DNA of 64,000 bases from Artemisia argyi (taxonomy: Eukaryota > Streptophyta > Magnoliopsida > Asterales > Asteraceae): positions 260,838,044 to 260,902,043 of the forward strand of contig CM060708.1 of the NCBI GenBank assembly GCA_030686995.1, read 5' to 3'. Positions 22,536-34,585 of the stretch are shown here, in pieces. The translations under genes were made by a program, and so were the position numbers. Under the pieces are notes generated by a model, which worked only from the letters and a program-made list of their open reading frames with translations, had not been told where the DNA came from and searched no databases. Numbering within the stretch: position 1 is the stretch's first letter; each line of letters begins with the position of its first letter.

Positions 22536-25500
22536 TGTTGTCGTTTTAAGTATAGTGTTTTTAACCGAAGAAATGCTTAGGAAAGTATTTCCCCGGGTCG
22601 TGTCCCAGCAAAGGTGTGAATGGAATTTCGAATTCCCGAATTGTGAAACGTGTCGTGAAAACGGTAAAAAGTGATTTTGATGGGATTATACTAATGAAAT
22701 AGTAAATGAAGCACAAATAACCAACTAAGCACGTAAATCAAATAAACAAACTTAAAACGTAACGTAAATCGAAAACCGTAAACTAAAACGTGAAATAAAC
22801 GTAAACGTACGAAATAAAACGCGACTTTTAAGCTACACTACTCCTACGGGCTTGAAAATAATTTTGAAATGTTAAAAATGATAAAAGAAAATTTTAAGAA
22901 AAAGAAAAATATTTTTTTGACTTTTTTTTTTATGAATTAAAAACTAATAAAGTAATTAAAAATTAAAAGAAAATACAAATAAAGTGAGAAAAATGAAAAA
23001 TAAATTTTGTAAATTATAAAATAACTAAAAGGTAATTTTAAAACTAAAAACTATTTTTTTTGGCTTTTTATGTAATTTCTAGGAATTAAAAAGTATTAAA
23101 ACTAATTAAAAACTATTTAAAATTCAAATAAAATTGAAAATAAATGGGAAAAATGCAAAATTAATTTCTAAAATTCTAAAATAAATGAAAATAAATTTCT
23201 AAAATATTTTTGGATTTTTCTTGGCTTTTTCTGATTTTTTTTGGACTTTTTGGTAATTAAAATGTATTTAAAAATAATTAAAAATGAAAATGAAAATAAG
23301 AAAAATAGTAAATTAACTCAAAAAAATTTGAAAAAATTCCAGAAAATCTAGAATATTAAAATAAGCTTGGGAAAAAAATTTGAAAATAAAATAAGCTAGA
23401 GAAGTGCTATATAGCTGAAAACTACTTATTAGGAAGTGCTTATTTATAAGCTATGTTTGACCAAATTGACCCAGACTTTCACCAATATATTTTAAGACTT
23501 AGAAAAGCTTGAACGAACAGTATGAAAGCCAAAAGTATTCAGAAGCACAGGTATGGAGACCAAACAGTTGTAATAAGCACTTTGGGAAAAGCAGTAGATA
23601 AGCAGATGAAGACCAATAAGCATAAATTGTAACAAGAAGCTTAAACACACTTCAGTTAGCTCAAAGATACTTAAAAGAACCAAAGAAGTAAAAGGAACAA
23701 GCAGATGAGCAATAATACAGATGGTTAAAACTAGGCAGTTATGAAGGTTCGACACCCCTATTTGCAGCTTAATTATAAGCTGTCTAATAAGCAAACTAGT
23801 GAAACTTAAGGGCAGATTCTTCAAAATATTCCTACTAGCTAACTCGAAAATCTAAAAGCATTGAATTCCTAACCAAATTAGACCCTGTTTTGAGCCTACA
23901 TCAGATCTGTTTTGGACAAAGAAAAGCAGCAGTTTGACTTTTGAATTGGATCAAAGCTTTGACTAACCCCGACTTTACTGATTCAAAATTGTTCCTAGAT
24001 GTAAATTGACATGTCTACGCAATAAATCCTCATCAGCAGACTAAAAGTACATCTATTCACCCACAATGCAAAATCAGATTCTTAAATGAATGGGCAGGAA
24101 AGAGTAATGACGGTAAACTTGACTTTTGTAAAAGAACCTACTGTGTTTATGCTACTACTAATTTATTTATGCCTAATATGTCTTACTAATGCAGAATTAG
24201 CAACTAGAAAACACAAAATCCATGGTGAACTCACCTAATCCAAACATCCCTTTATATTCTGTCTTAACTAAAAAATTACTACAGATCCAATCCTATGTGA
24301 TCCAATCCTATGTGTTGTCGTTTTAAGTATAGTTTTTTTAACCGAAGAAATGCTTAGGAAAGTATTTCCCCGGGTCGTGTCTCAGCGAAGGTGTGAATGG
24401 AATTTCGAATTCTCGAATTGTGAAACGTGTCGTGAAAACGGTAAAAAGTGATTTTGATGGGATTATACTAATGAAATAGTAAATGAAGCACAAATAACCA
24501 ACTAAACATGTAAATCAAATAAACAAACTTAAAACGTAACGTAAATCGAAAACCGTAAACTAAAACGTGAAATAAACGTAAACGTACGAAATAAAACGCG
24601 ACTTTTAAGCTACACTACTCCTACGGACTTGAAAATAATTTTGAAATGTTAAAAATGATAAAAGAAAATTTTAGGAAAAAGAAAAATATTTTTTTGACTT
24701 TTTTTTTTTTTTTTAATGAATTAAAAACTATTTAAGTAATTAAAAATTAAAAGAAAATACAAATAAAGTGAGAAAAATGAAAAATAAATTTTGAAAATTA
24801 TAAAATAACTAAAAAGTAATTTTAAAACTAAAAACTAACTTTTTTTTGGTTTTTTATGTAATTTCTAGGAATTAAAAAGTATTAAAACTAATTAAAAACT
24901 ATTTAAAATTCAAATAAAATTGAAAATAAATGGGAAAAATGCAAAATTAATTTCTAAAATTCTAAAATAAATGAAAATAAATTTCTAAAATATTTTTGGA
25001 TTTTTCTTGGCTTTTTCTGATTTTTTTTTTGGACTTTTGGTAATTAAAAATGATTAAAAATGAAAATAAAATAAGAAAAATAGTAAATTAACTCAGAAAA
25101 ATTTGAAAAAATTCCAGAAAATCTGAAATATTAAAATAAGCTTGGGAAAAAAATTTGAAAATAAAATAAGCTAGAGAAGTGCTATATAGCTGAAAACTGC
25201 TTATTAGGAAGTGCTTATTTATAAGCTATGTTTGACCAAATTGACCCACACTTTCACCAATATATTTTAAGACTTAGAAAAGCTTGAATGAACAGTATGA
25301 AAGCCAAAAGTATTCAGAAGCACAGGTATGGAGACCAAACAGTTGTAATAAGCACTTTGGGAAAAGCAGTAGATAAGCAGATGAAGACCAATAAGCATAA
25401 ATTGTAACAAGAAGCTTAAACACACTTCAGTTAGCTCAAAGATACTTAAAAGAACCAAAGAAGTAAAAGGAACAAGCAGATGAGCAATAATACAGATGGT

Positions 25501-26074
25501 TAAAACTAGGCAGTTATGAAGGTTCGATACCCCTATTTGCAGCTTAATTATAAGCTGTCTAATAAGCAAACTAGTGAAACTTAAGGGCAGATTCTTCAAA
25601 CTATTACTACTAGCTAACTAGAAAATCTAAAAGCATTGAATTCCTAACCAAATTAGACCTTGTTTTGAGCCTAGATCAGATCTGTTTTGGACAAAGAAAA
25701 GCAGCAGTTTGACTTTTAAATTGGATCAAAGCTTTGACTAACCCCGACTTTACTGATTCAAAATTGTTCCTAGATGTAAATTGACATGTCTACGCAATAA
25801 ATCCTCATCAGCAGACTAAAAGTACATCTATTCACCCACAATGCAAAATCAGATTCTCAAATGAATGGGCAGGAAAGAGTAATGACGGTAAACTTGACTT
25901 TTGTAAAAGAACCTACTATGTTTATGCTACTACTAATTTATTTATGCCTAATATGTCTTACTAATGCAGAATTAGCAACTAGAAAACACAAAATCCATGG
26001 TGAACTCACCTAATCCAAACACCCCTTTATATTCTGTCTTAACTAAAAAATTACTACAGATCCAATCCTATGTG
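22536..26074 (-). repeat. Direct tandem duplication, 1777-bp period, inside X
   Basis: Unit 1 is 22536-24312 and unit 2 is 24313 to about 26074. They match almost throughout, with small indels in A and T runs. The junction near 24290-24312 shows TCCAATCCTATG twice in a row. The paired 110-codon ORFs at 23492-23824 and 25267-25599 merely reflect this duplication. Confidence 0.93.
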
Positions 26075-28105
26075 TAATCCAAACTCAGACAGCAAACACA
26101 GAAGCTAAAGCAGATCTAGTAGCACCAATCCTACTCAGAAAACAAAGATCTCATATCCAAATCACATAGCAAAACAGATCCAAACAGTAAGACAAAAGAT
26201 GAAAACAGATGCACACCAATCCAAACCACTAATCTCAGTACCAATAGAAATCCAACATTCTTAAATCCAAATCAAAGCACAAGTAATAACAAATGCAATC
26301 AGAAACCTAGATCTAATACACAAACTAGAACAGCAAAACAAATTCAAGAGTATAAAGTAGTAATGAAACAGTAGAACATACAAACTTAAGATTCAATTGG
26401 AAATAAACTCAAACTACGCTTAACTAAAATGTAAATATTAAATCAAAACAGGAATAGACAATCAATAATAAATCTACACTACTAATCTAAATAAGATTCA
26501 ATAATGAGCTGATGAAAATTAAAAATGAAGACGTACCACTCCTCTCAGCCAAACAGAGAGGCTATCCCACACAGCCTGTCTTTAAGACAGGCCAAACGAC
26601 ACCTTATGGCTGCCTTTGAACTCCAAATTCAGCTGAGCTTATTTCAATAAGCTAAATGTTTGACTTCTGTTGACTTTTGTGTTTTTGAAATAATTTGAAT
26701 AAGACAGACCTAAGTAAAAGCTTATATGAACTTACTTGACAGAAAATTAACTTGTTGAAGTTAAAATTTAAATTGAAACAATATTTTTATATTTTTCTGA
26801 TTTTTTCTATTTTTTTTGGATTTTCTATATAAGTGAAAACATAAACACAACTTTGAAACTGAATTTAACTAAAGCTACTGATTGTGATTTTAACTAATAA
26901 CAGGAATTAAAAGAATAAGCTGAAATTGAAATTAAGACAAAATGATAAAAACTGAAATTATATTAATAAGAGTAAATTGAGTACAATGAAAATTACAACA
27001 TTACTGAATTTAAAATGACAGGAAAATTAAATTGATCAAAATTCTTCTAAAAGCATGAAAAATTGGACAAGTTTACATGAGGTGAGGGGTTGAGCTTATA
27101 TAGCTGAGCTGAGGAGAATGCCAGGTCATCTATCCGTGTGCCTCTGTGTTTCCTTGAGTCTCTAATAGCCTTTGATCATGCTTCCAGATTCATCCCATCA
27201 ATATCAGCCATTGATTTATTTTGTTGATAGAATCCAATCCTGCGTGTCTTCTCCCATTGGTCCACGTGTACTTCTTACATTCCCTGAGTGATCCTGACAC
27301 GTTCTAGAAGTATAATGATTGGGGTAATTATTGTTTATACGAGGTAATTTGGGGAAAAGGTGAATTAGGGTTCATTTCTACAGTAACTCTGGGTAGGGGG
27401 TTGAATTTTGGGGGGCGGTAAAATTTATTTGGGGGTTTTATTATAAAAGGTGTTGTCCGGGTAGAAGTTGGGTGCTGTGGATCGGGTAATATTTTTGTGG
27501 GATTGGGCTTTTATTAAAACAGATGGGGTGATGGGTTAGTGATTGGAGTTGGGCTTGGGTTTTAATATATGTGGATTGGGATGGTGATGGACTAGGCTAT
27601 TATTTGGACCAGGTTTTGTTGTGTAAGGATTTAAGATAAAATGACAAGGACCAATGTTGTACAAACTCAAAGCTCAGGGACCAAAACTGTATTTTATCAA
27701 AACTTCTTCCAAGAGCTTAAATTGCCATTCTTTGATTTATGAAGGACCAATTTTGTCTTTTCTTTGAATATTCTTCAAAGGGTCATTTTTGTAAATATCT
27801 GAAAGTTGAGGGACTAAAATTGCCAATCTTTTCAAACTTTGACCAAGGACTAATATTGCAACTTTATGAATCTCTGAAGACTTCGATTGACATTTTGAGC
27901 TTTTCTTTATCATTTTGCTTCCCCGGCTCCGGCTTTTGACCTTTTTCCAATCTCATGCTCGTTTTTGTCGATTTTGCTTCGTTTTTGTCCATTTTTCTCA
28001 TATCCGTACCTGCACATACACAAATACAAAAACATACGTTCTCTTGGCATTTTTGGTTAGTGTTTGGTGTATTAGGTCTGATTTTGGTCTAAAAAGGATT
28101 TGTGA
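22536..28105 (-). repeat. Insertion X: LTR-like block splitting copia B gag (probable solo LTR)
   Basis: Starts TGTTGTCG at 22536, directly after gag codons, and ends near 28105 where gag resumes; the right end is uncertain by about 50 bp and no clean TSD was found. A TATA box in minus orientation (CTATATAAGC, near 27095-27106) and the lack of any coding sequence suggest a long LTR left alone after recombination. It is extremely AT-rich in 22850-23400 and 24650-25150. The family is not recognised. Confidence 0.5.
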
Positions 28106-29102
28106 TTAATCACTCATCAAACAACTCAGCCGTAAATAAAGAACTTGATACATCATCATGTTAAGAATCCTGATCACCTTCTCCCCCTTTATGACGCATA
28201 TTTGTTGAATTAGAAATGGCATTTCTGTCAGTTTTTTCCAACAAATTTGAGTCATAAATGGTCTTCATATGATCAGTATGCTGCCATTCCTTAGAAAGCC
28301 CATTATGTTGATAAGTTAAGGGTACCTCAGCACATAACTTCTGTTCATTTATCGGTCTAAATCTGCATCTGTATCATGTGTAACAAGAGTCACTGAACTG
28401 CTGGTGGTGTCAAGCTTAGCAGTCTCTGATCCTTTGCATTTAGCGACAGCTGACCCAACATCCAATGCTTTTCCCGAATCAACAATACCATCACATGATT
28501 GCACCCGACATGCCTTCACCTTGTCATCATATTTAAGATTGTGTTGAGCTCTTTCCTCAATGTACACCTTAACATTACCCATGAGTTGGAGTAATGTATC
28601 TCTGAACATGTCAACCTCAATACCCGTGTGATCAGCAAAACACTTCAATGTCATCTGACTTTCATAGTCATACACTAGAGTTGATTTCGAATCGATGAAC
28701 TTCTGCAGTTGTTTATTGATCACACAGAGGGCAGCCAAGGATCCAATATTGGAAGATTCTGCTTGGTCAAGTTGCTGTCGTAGTTGATCTAAATTAAGAA
28801 TCATTGTGTCTGTGAAAGTCTGAACATCTTGACCGAAGAATGTTGCAAATGCACGTTCAAATCCCATCTTGAATCCAGTTCCCTCTAAAAGTACCGAGAG
28901 GTGTGAATGAAGTTGTCGAAAACATTCAATGCAGCAATTCTTTGCATCATCAAGTAATTCAATGCAACACGAAGATTCCACTGCAGAATTATCAGGCTCA
29001 AGTACGTATATTTGTTACACATGGTTCGAAATCATATGTTCATCGATCACATTGTACAGTTTGAGTATATCTGAGATGACAAAATCAGAATTAGTAGACA
29101 TG
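28106..29102 (-). pseudogene. Copia B gag, upstream part
   Basis: Starts at ATG 29102 (MSTNSDFVISDILKLYNVID), has an in-frame TAA about 25 codons in, then runs open as 28981-28349. Visible segments are KNCCIECFRQLHSHLSVLLE, QLQKFIDSKSTLVYDYESQM and DTLLQLMGNVKVYIEERAQH, helical and charged as in the amino half of Asteraceae copia gag. After DTDADLDR the frame continues weakly to about 28106, with stops. It is one gene with 22535-20894, separated by X. Confidence 0.65.
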
Positions 29103-29635
29103 ATAATGAATGTACACGGGATTTTACAATTCTATGATTTAAACCGAGAAATAGATTCTTTCGCGGGATTTTACAAAATCAAGAAAAAAACCGTGAGATA
29201 GTGTTGGATCGGTAAATGATTAGATGATTGTTTGATGAACTTGATGGTCGTATGATTGAGATCCGAACAAACTCCGTAGATATTCAATAGGCCCGAAAAT
29301 AGCTCAATACAAAATAAATATCAATCTTGAGTTCTTGAAGCTCAATAAAAAACGTGTACCAAAATTATATACCAAACAAATTCACCACAAGTAATATTAG
29401 CCCGCTCGACAAAACTTCCTACACATCAATAACTCATTGATATTTCACGTCCAAACGACAGTCACTCTCGGAATCTTGAAGCTCACTCAAACCGTTGTCC
29501 ACGATTAATCTCAATAATTTAGCACCAAGTGTATAATTAAACCCGAGAAATAAAAGTAAACAAATTTTTGTCACTTGGTTCAAACAAGACAAAGAAGAAT
29601 ATGTTCAAACTTAAACACACGTCCCTTGAAGAAAT
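29103..29635 (-). other. Copia B leader, part next to gag
   Basis: Non-coding. About 29118-29195 carries a block with two CGGGATTTTAC strings around TTAAACCGAGA. A close copy sits at about 18101-18180 in the tail of the same element. Ends at 29635 with GAAAT, the target site used by element C. Confidence 0.6.
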
Positions 29636-31365
29636 TGTGGAAAACTAGAAGGGGGGGGGGGGGGTTGAATAGTTTTGCATCTTTTTCGTTTAATAAAAGT
29701 TTGCTTTCAAAGAATTAATGGTAATCGTAAAAACCTTTGAGGCTAAAGTATAGATACAAATTAATTTACCTATATCACATAGATACTACTTATTTAAAGT
29801 GTTGAATAGAAATTATAATTTCATATATCTCACTTAATTATAAGTAAGTATTTATATATGTATATGTGTTTTAATAATTGTATATACTTATATTTTACTA
29901 ATGTATAATTAAGGTTTTAAATGGAACCTAGTTTGATCTTTATGTGAAATCAATATATGCACAACACACAATAATAATAATGTACGAGAAGCAAGTAAGT
30001 AAACAAGTAAAGAATGAGAGATGGAAAGATCAAACCAAGAGACAAAGGATTTATAGTGGTTCGGCTACAAGGACACCTTCCTTGCCCTACTCCACTCCCC
30101 GAGCACCGAACTCGAGAGTTTTCTTCACTAAGTCAATAACCTCCCTTATGGCGGAGAAAACCGTACACACCAAAAGCTTACACCAATTAATGACACAAAG
30201 CAAAATGTCGAGTTCTAATCGTAGCTAGAACCAATCTCACACCAAATGTCACGCCACAACTTCTTCACACCTTTTACTTCTTCTATACTTCTTCACACCA
30301 CAAGTATCTTCACGCCTTCATAAAATACTTCACGACTTCAATGTCTTGCAACTTCACAACTTCAAAGCACCAATGTCTTCACAACTTCAAACCAATAATG
30401 TCTTTGCACCTTCAAGCCACTAGTGTCTTCACAACTTTAATCTACTAATGTCTTCTAGTCTTCTCCACTTGGAAGCTTCAATTACTTCACTACTAGTCAC
30501 TATTGCTACTCTCTCCTATCTTCACTACTATCCAACACTACTTCTTCACTTCAAGTTCCACTTCACACTTACAACAATTCTAGATTCTACAACTAAATCT
30601 AGCTAACTAATACATACACCTTATTCACCAAAATATGAAAGATCAACAAGATGAAACAAACAAACAACTTAGATAGCAAGATGATACTAAGTTGTAATAC
30701 TTCTAAAAGAAGTATTCTTCTCTTTGCACTTGAGTGTTGAGGCTTGAATCACTTTGAAACAAAGATCAAAGTATATAAGATCAAAGGATTTTTAGAGGAT
30801 GGAGAAGGATGTTTAGATCAGAAAGTTTTTAGTGCAAAAAGGCGAGAAAAATATGTGGAATGATCCAATATTTATAGGTCCAGAACATACTGTTCTGGAG
30901 CGTGCCGGTCCCCTTAATTAGGGGGCGGTCCCCTTAATGATTAAGGGGGCCGCCTAGTAAAATTAAGGGGGCCGCCCTCCTGAACGTTGAATTTTCTTGT
31001 CCTTTTGTGAGAGAGATTTTTCTGGATTAGATTTGCCATTTTTGGTTGAAAATTTGAATTCACAAATTTGTAATGAATTAAACATATTCTTTTAATGCCA
31101 AAAATGTTTTTCAAAAGATATAAAATGTTTTGTGACATTTTATAAATATCTAGTGATTAACAAAAGTGTTCCTTTGATCTTATAATACATTAGACACTTT
31201 GTTCATTCATACCTTAAGTGATTAATTGGTAAAGATGAGTATTTACTACTAAATACTTGTTTATGTCATAATCTTTGGTTTGATGAGTTTAGGTTTTGTG
31301 ATTATCAAAACATAGAGATATCGAAAGATATGAATAACGTTTTTAGTCATTTATTTATATCAACA
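29636..31365 (-). repeat. 3' LTR of copia C
   Basis: TGTGGA...ATCAACA ends. Contains a G homopolymer near 29650-29664 and a region of C/A-rich repeats (CTTCACAACTTCAA variants) at about 30260-30560. The promoter is described separately. Confidence 0.95.
30869..30976 (-). promoter_or_regulatory. Copia C LTR promoter with inverted GC-rich array
   Basis: TATAAATA on the minus strand at 30876-30869. About 30 bp upstream in element sense lie two copies of GGTCCCCTTAAT (30907-30918, 30927-30938) and two inverted copies reading ATTAAGGGGGCCGCC (30940-30954, 30962-30976). They can pair into a strong stem. An 8-bp inverted repeat, CCAGAACA-TAC-TGTTCTGG, lies between TATA and the array. Confidence 0.6.
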
Positions 31366-31530
31366 ATCTCCCCCTTTTTGATGATTACAAAACCTAAACT
31401 CATTAAATCCAAAAATTAATTTTAGACAAGTATTTAGTGAGTTTATATTCACTTCTCCCCCTTTTTGTAAAATCAAAAAGGTTTAAGCCAATAGAAAGGA
31501 AGCTCCCCTTGATGTATGCTCCCCCTCGTT
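31366..31530 (-). other. Polypurine tract and extra PPT-like copies of copia C
   Basis: TCTCCCCCTTTTTG abuts the LTR. Further tracts are CTTCTCCCCCTTTTTG near 31452, CTCCCC near 31502 and GCTCCCCCTC near 31519. All are G-rich purine runs on the element's sense strand. Confidence 0.7.
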
Positions 31531-31860
31531 TGAGGGCACCAAGGGTTTGAGAATTGGAATTCTTGCAAGAAAAATATTAGAAGCACAAGCATGGCACAAG
31601 CAAACACATATATCATAATACCAACAATTAATAAGCATGGCAAAAGATAATAAGGAACACATATTAAGTCATTCATTGATAGAAAATGATTATGTCAACC
31701 CATAATCCTTGTTACAAAAGCCATAAATATAGAATACTAAGACTAAGTATAGCATCTTATTGTGCTAACAAGGAGTGTCACCAAACTTTCTTGAATCCCA
31801 AAATGGTTGAAGAGTTTTATTTGAAAATGAGAAACATAAGCATATAAAATGCTTGGTGGT
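31531..31860 (-). terminator. 3' flank of copia C accessory ORF with AATAAA
   Basis: A canonical AATAAA (31821-31816 on the minus strand) lies 40 nt after the stop codon of the accessory ORF. The rest is unremarkable AT-rich sequence. A poly(A) role is inferred. Confidence 0.4.
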
Positions 31861-32676
31861 TTAGTGGAGATAAACTTTTGGTTGCATGGATGTTGGTGAG
31901 TTTGGAGATGTGGAACTTGTAGGTGGTGGGTTAGAGGTAGGGTTTTGATGTTGTTCAAGTGATGGTGTTTGTTGAGATCTTGTAAGAAGATACTCAATCC
32001 AAGTGAAGTGCTCATTCAAAGCAATGGTTTGTTGTTGAAGGAAGATGCAACAAGGGCAATTGTTGACATGCTTCTCAACTTGGTTGATGTTGTGTGGTGA
32101 TGATGGTGAGCTTGATTGGGGTGGATCCAAATTGCGTTGAGCAAGATGTAATGCTAAAAGAGCACTAAGCTCATGAGCCTCTTTTAGCTCCTCAACGAAC
32201 TTCAAGTGTTCGGTGGAAGGTGATGATGGTGGAACATGATGGTTGTCTTGGGTGAAGGTTTGAACATGCAACATAGGAATGGCATGTGAAGTTGTAGGAT
32301 GTGGTGGTGGTACTCTTGGTGGTGGAGACATGGTTGAGCTTGGGTAGTCATGAAAACATGAAATGGGTGAAAGAGGTTCTCCATGAGTGAGTGGTGTTTT
32401 TGTTGAATGAGCAACATGTGAGGTATTGATTGAGAGATTGGGATTGTTGTTTTGGGATTGAGCATGCTCATCATAAGAAGAAGCATGAATGAGGGAATGA
32501 GTGGGTGATAGGTTGTGAGATGAGTCAATATTGTGGGTTTGAGGTTTAGTAGTTGGTTGACTTGGAACAACATCACTTGAGTTATGGCAAGAATCAAGTT
32601 TCCTCCTCCAAACGGGTTTGACGGAGATCCTTGCGGTTCTTGAAATCTTAGGTTTTTGGTTGTTGGGAGATGACAT
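31861..32676 (-). CDS. Accessory ORF of copia C, Ser/Pro/His-rich protein of unknown function
   Basis: An open frame running from 32766 to 31861. I favour ATG 32676 (MSSPNNQKPKISRTARI), which lies about 36 nt after a TATA box and gives 271 residues; ATG 32694 is an alternative. The protein begins with a basic stretch (SRTARISVKPVWRRK), has a low-complexity Ser/Thr/Pro/His middle, then a predicted helix (FVEELKEAHELSALLALHLA) and a Cys-containing segment (NNCPCCIFLQQQ). No domain recognised and no signal peptide or membrane span. It occupies the place between coding region and 3' LTR where env-like or other extra ORFs are found in copia elements. It is intact, whereas C has lost pol, so it may be recent or selected. 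Confidence 0.55.
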   Translation of the reverse strand: MSSPNNQKPKISRTARISVKPVWRRKLDSCHNSSDVVPSQPTTKPQTHNIDSSHNLSPTHSLIHASSYDEHAQSQNNNPNLSINTSHVAHSTKTPLTHGEPLSPISCFHDYPSSTMSPPPRVPPPHPTTSHAIPMLHVQTFTQDNHHVPPSSPSTEHLKFVEELKEAHELSALLALHLAQRNLDPPQSSSPSSPHNINQVEKHVNNCPCCIFLQQQTIALNEHFTWIEYLLTRSQQTPSLEQHQNPTSNPPPTSSTSPNSPTSMQPKVYLH

Positions 32677-32711
32677 GTTTGGGTGTGATGGCATTAATGA
32701 TGGGAAGAGGG

Positions 32712-32950
32712 TATTTATAGTGTATGAGAAATGTGGTTTAGGAAGGTAAATTTTGAGGGATAGCATGGGACAAAATATGTTTGTGAATTTTTGGGAAGTA
32801 TAGGCTGAAATGGGTCAAAAAGTGATAAAGAAAACAGTATCCCCGACCATCAGATGGCCGGTCCCCTTAATTAGGGGCCGGTCCCCTTAATTAGGGGCCG
32901 GTCCCCTTAATCATTAAGGGGGCCGCCTTATATAATTAAGGGGCCGCCCA
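32712..32950 (-). promoter_or_regulatory. Internal promoter-like region of copia C accessory ORF
   Basis: On the minus strand TATAAATA lies at 32719-32712. Upstream is an array like that in the C LTR: three GGTCCCCTTAAT copies (from about 32860, 32880 and 32900) and two inverted ATTAAGGGG(G)CCGCC copies (32913-32927, 32935-32948). Outer arms ACCATCAGATGG and CCATCTGGTGAT extend the possible stem. Promoter activity is inferred from the match with the LTR. Confidence 0.6.
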
Positions 32951-33264
32951 TCTGGTGATTCCCAGAATGACATAAATGGGTTTTTGGCAGAAAATTTTCA
33001 AAAAGGTTGTGTTTTTGGATTTGGATTCAAGTAAGTTCAACTCTTTGAGGCAATATAGGGCATACTATTCATGAATGTAGAGAGTGATATAGAAATAATT
33101 AAATTAGGCAATTAATTTCTAATAATCATGCTATCTATTAATTTATCAATTAAGATATGCAACTAAGGAGGCAATAAGGCAAATAAGTTAAATGTGTAAC
33201 TATCTAAAGATGATAACATTTAGTCTAGAGCAAACATATTGATGATTGTTAACAAGTAACAAAT
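32951..33264 (-). other. Copia C internal sequence up to the D insertion
   Basis: AT-rich, with no gene seen. Ends with CAAAT (33260-33264), the target site of element D. Confidence 0.6.
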
Positions 33265-33731
33265 TGTTGAACTTAAAGACCTTGATAGATCTTCTTGAGC
33301 ACTCTAGAATCGTTAGCAATGTTACTGTAATCAATAACACACTAATAGATAATCTCTGAATCTTGTATTTTAAAGCGGAAACAAATACAAGTGTAATACT
33401 AAGAACTCTTGATCCTCTATGGATCTTTTTAATGATAATAAAAGTGTTTTCTAAAACCTTTTTTCAATACATAATCGTGTGTTCCTTTTATACACAAGGA
33501 ACCCTAAACCGTTTCACAAGAAACGTATATTCTAAAACTTCTAAAAGATATGCATTATCACTTCCTAAATAAACTCATGCATATCCAAACTATATTACAT
33601 AAAATACGGAAATACTATATCCGCAGAAACTAATCTTCAGCAGATACACTGCTTCAGCAGGAACCAGCTCTTCAGCAGTAACCTTCAGCAGAAACAGTCA
33701 GCAGAATTCTTACTTAATAGAATTCCCAACA
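33265..33731 (-). repeat. 3' LTR of copia D
   Basis: 467 bp, TGTTG...CAACA ends. TATAAAAG on the minus strand at 33492-33485. Five TCAGCAG copies at about 33634-33705 lie upstream of TATA in element sense. The 5' LTR has an extra 15 bp near 45985. PPT-like TCCTCCCC follows at 33733. Confidence 0.95.
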
Positions 33732-34487
33732 ATCCTCCCCTAATCTTGAATTTGACCTGGTTAAGTTCAAGATTCTTGATAGATCTTCGAAATAACATTC
33801 CAAGAGGATTGTAATAACATAGTACCAGCAAAGAATCATCTTTAGCAGAATCTCTATGATCAACAAATACTTGAAATCTCCATTCTTTGCAGCAACAGAT
33901 GACTTAATGTACATCAAAACAAATTAGTTTCATACTATTCTCATCACATCCAGGTGTGTTAACTCCTGTGAGAGGTGAATCATTGAAAATAATGGATTTG
34001 ATGTCTCTTTACCAATAGCCATCACTACTGGAGTAGCCAAGTGTTCAAAGGTACACTGATAACCACATGATTTTTAGCAAATCATCAGCTATAAATCGAT
34101 TTGAGATGTCTTTACCTGTAGCCATTTGCTCAGGACTAGCCAATTATTTTGATGAAAATCATCTTGGTTAACTGATGACCAAATATGGTTTTCCACTGCC
34201 TTTACCACAAGCCATATACATGTGGGCTAGCCAATTATTCAGAATCCATAAAGGAAAAATCCATGGTCAATTGACAACCATTTCAACTACTCAACAATAA
34301 AGCATGGGTGAGTTGAAAACCCTATGGTTTTGAGCAAACCATTACAGCTATCAACATATTTGATATGTCTTTACCAAAGCTGTACCCTTTGGACTAGCCA
34401 ACTTTGTGATGGAATAGTCAACATCAGGTAAGTTGATAACCAAACCTGCAGACAATAGATACAATACTATACAACAAAATGTTAGTT

Positions 34488-34540
<53 letters not shown>

Positions 34541-34585
34541 TTTAACTAATGAAATAAAAGAAAACAAATATACAACATGATATCC
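33732..34585 (-). other. Copia D 3' non-coding tail with repeated modules and an oligo(A) tract
   Basis: Contains the PPT next to the LTR. About four degenerate modules at 33990-34445 share CTTTACC, AGCCAT or AGCTGT, and CTAGCCAA or GTAGCCAA, with GTTGATAACC-like strings. A 49-base T run at 34490-34538 reads as oligo(A) on the sense strand and begins 47 nt after the ORF3 stop codon. Confidence 0.65.

Noticed and set aside
23492..25599. Two nearly identical 110-codon ORFs
   Set aside because: They differ only because they lie in the two units of the 1777-bp duplication; composition is not protein-like and they have no recognisable motif.
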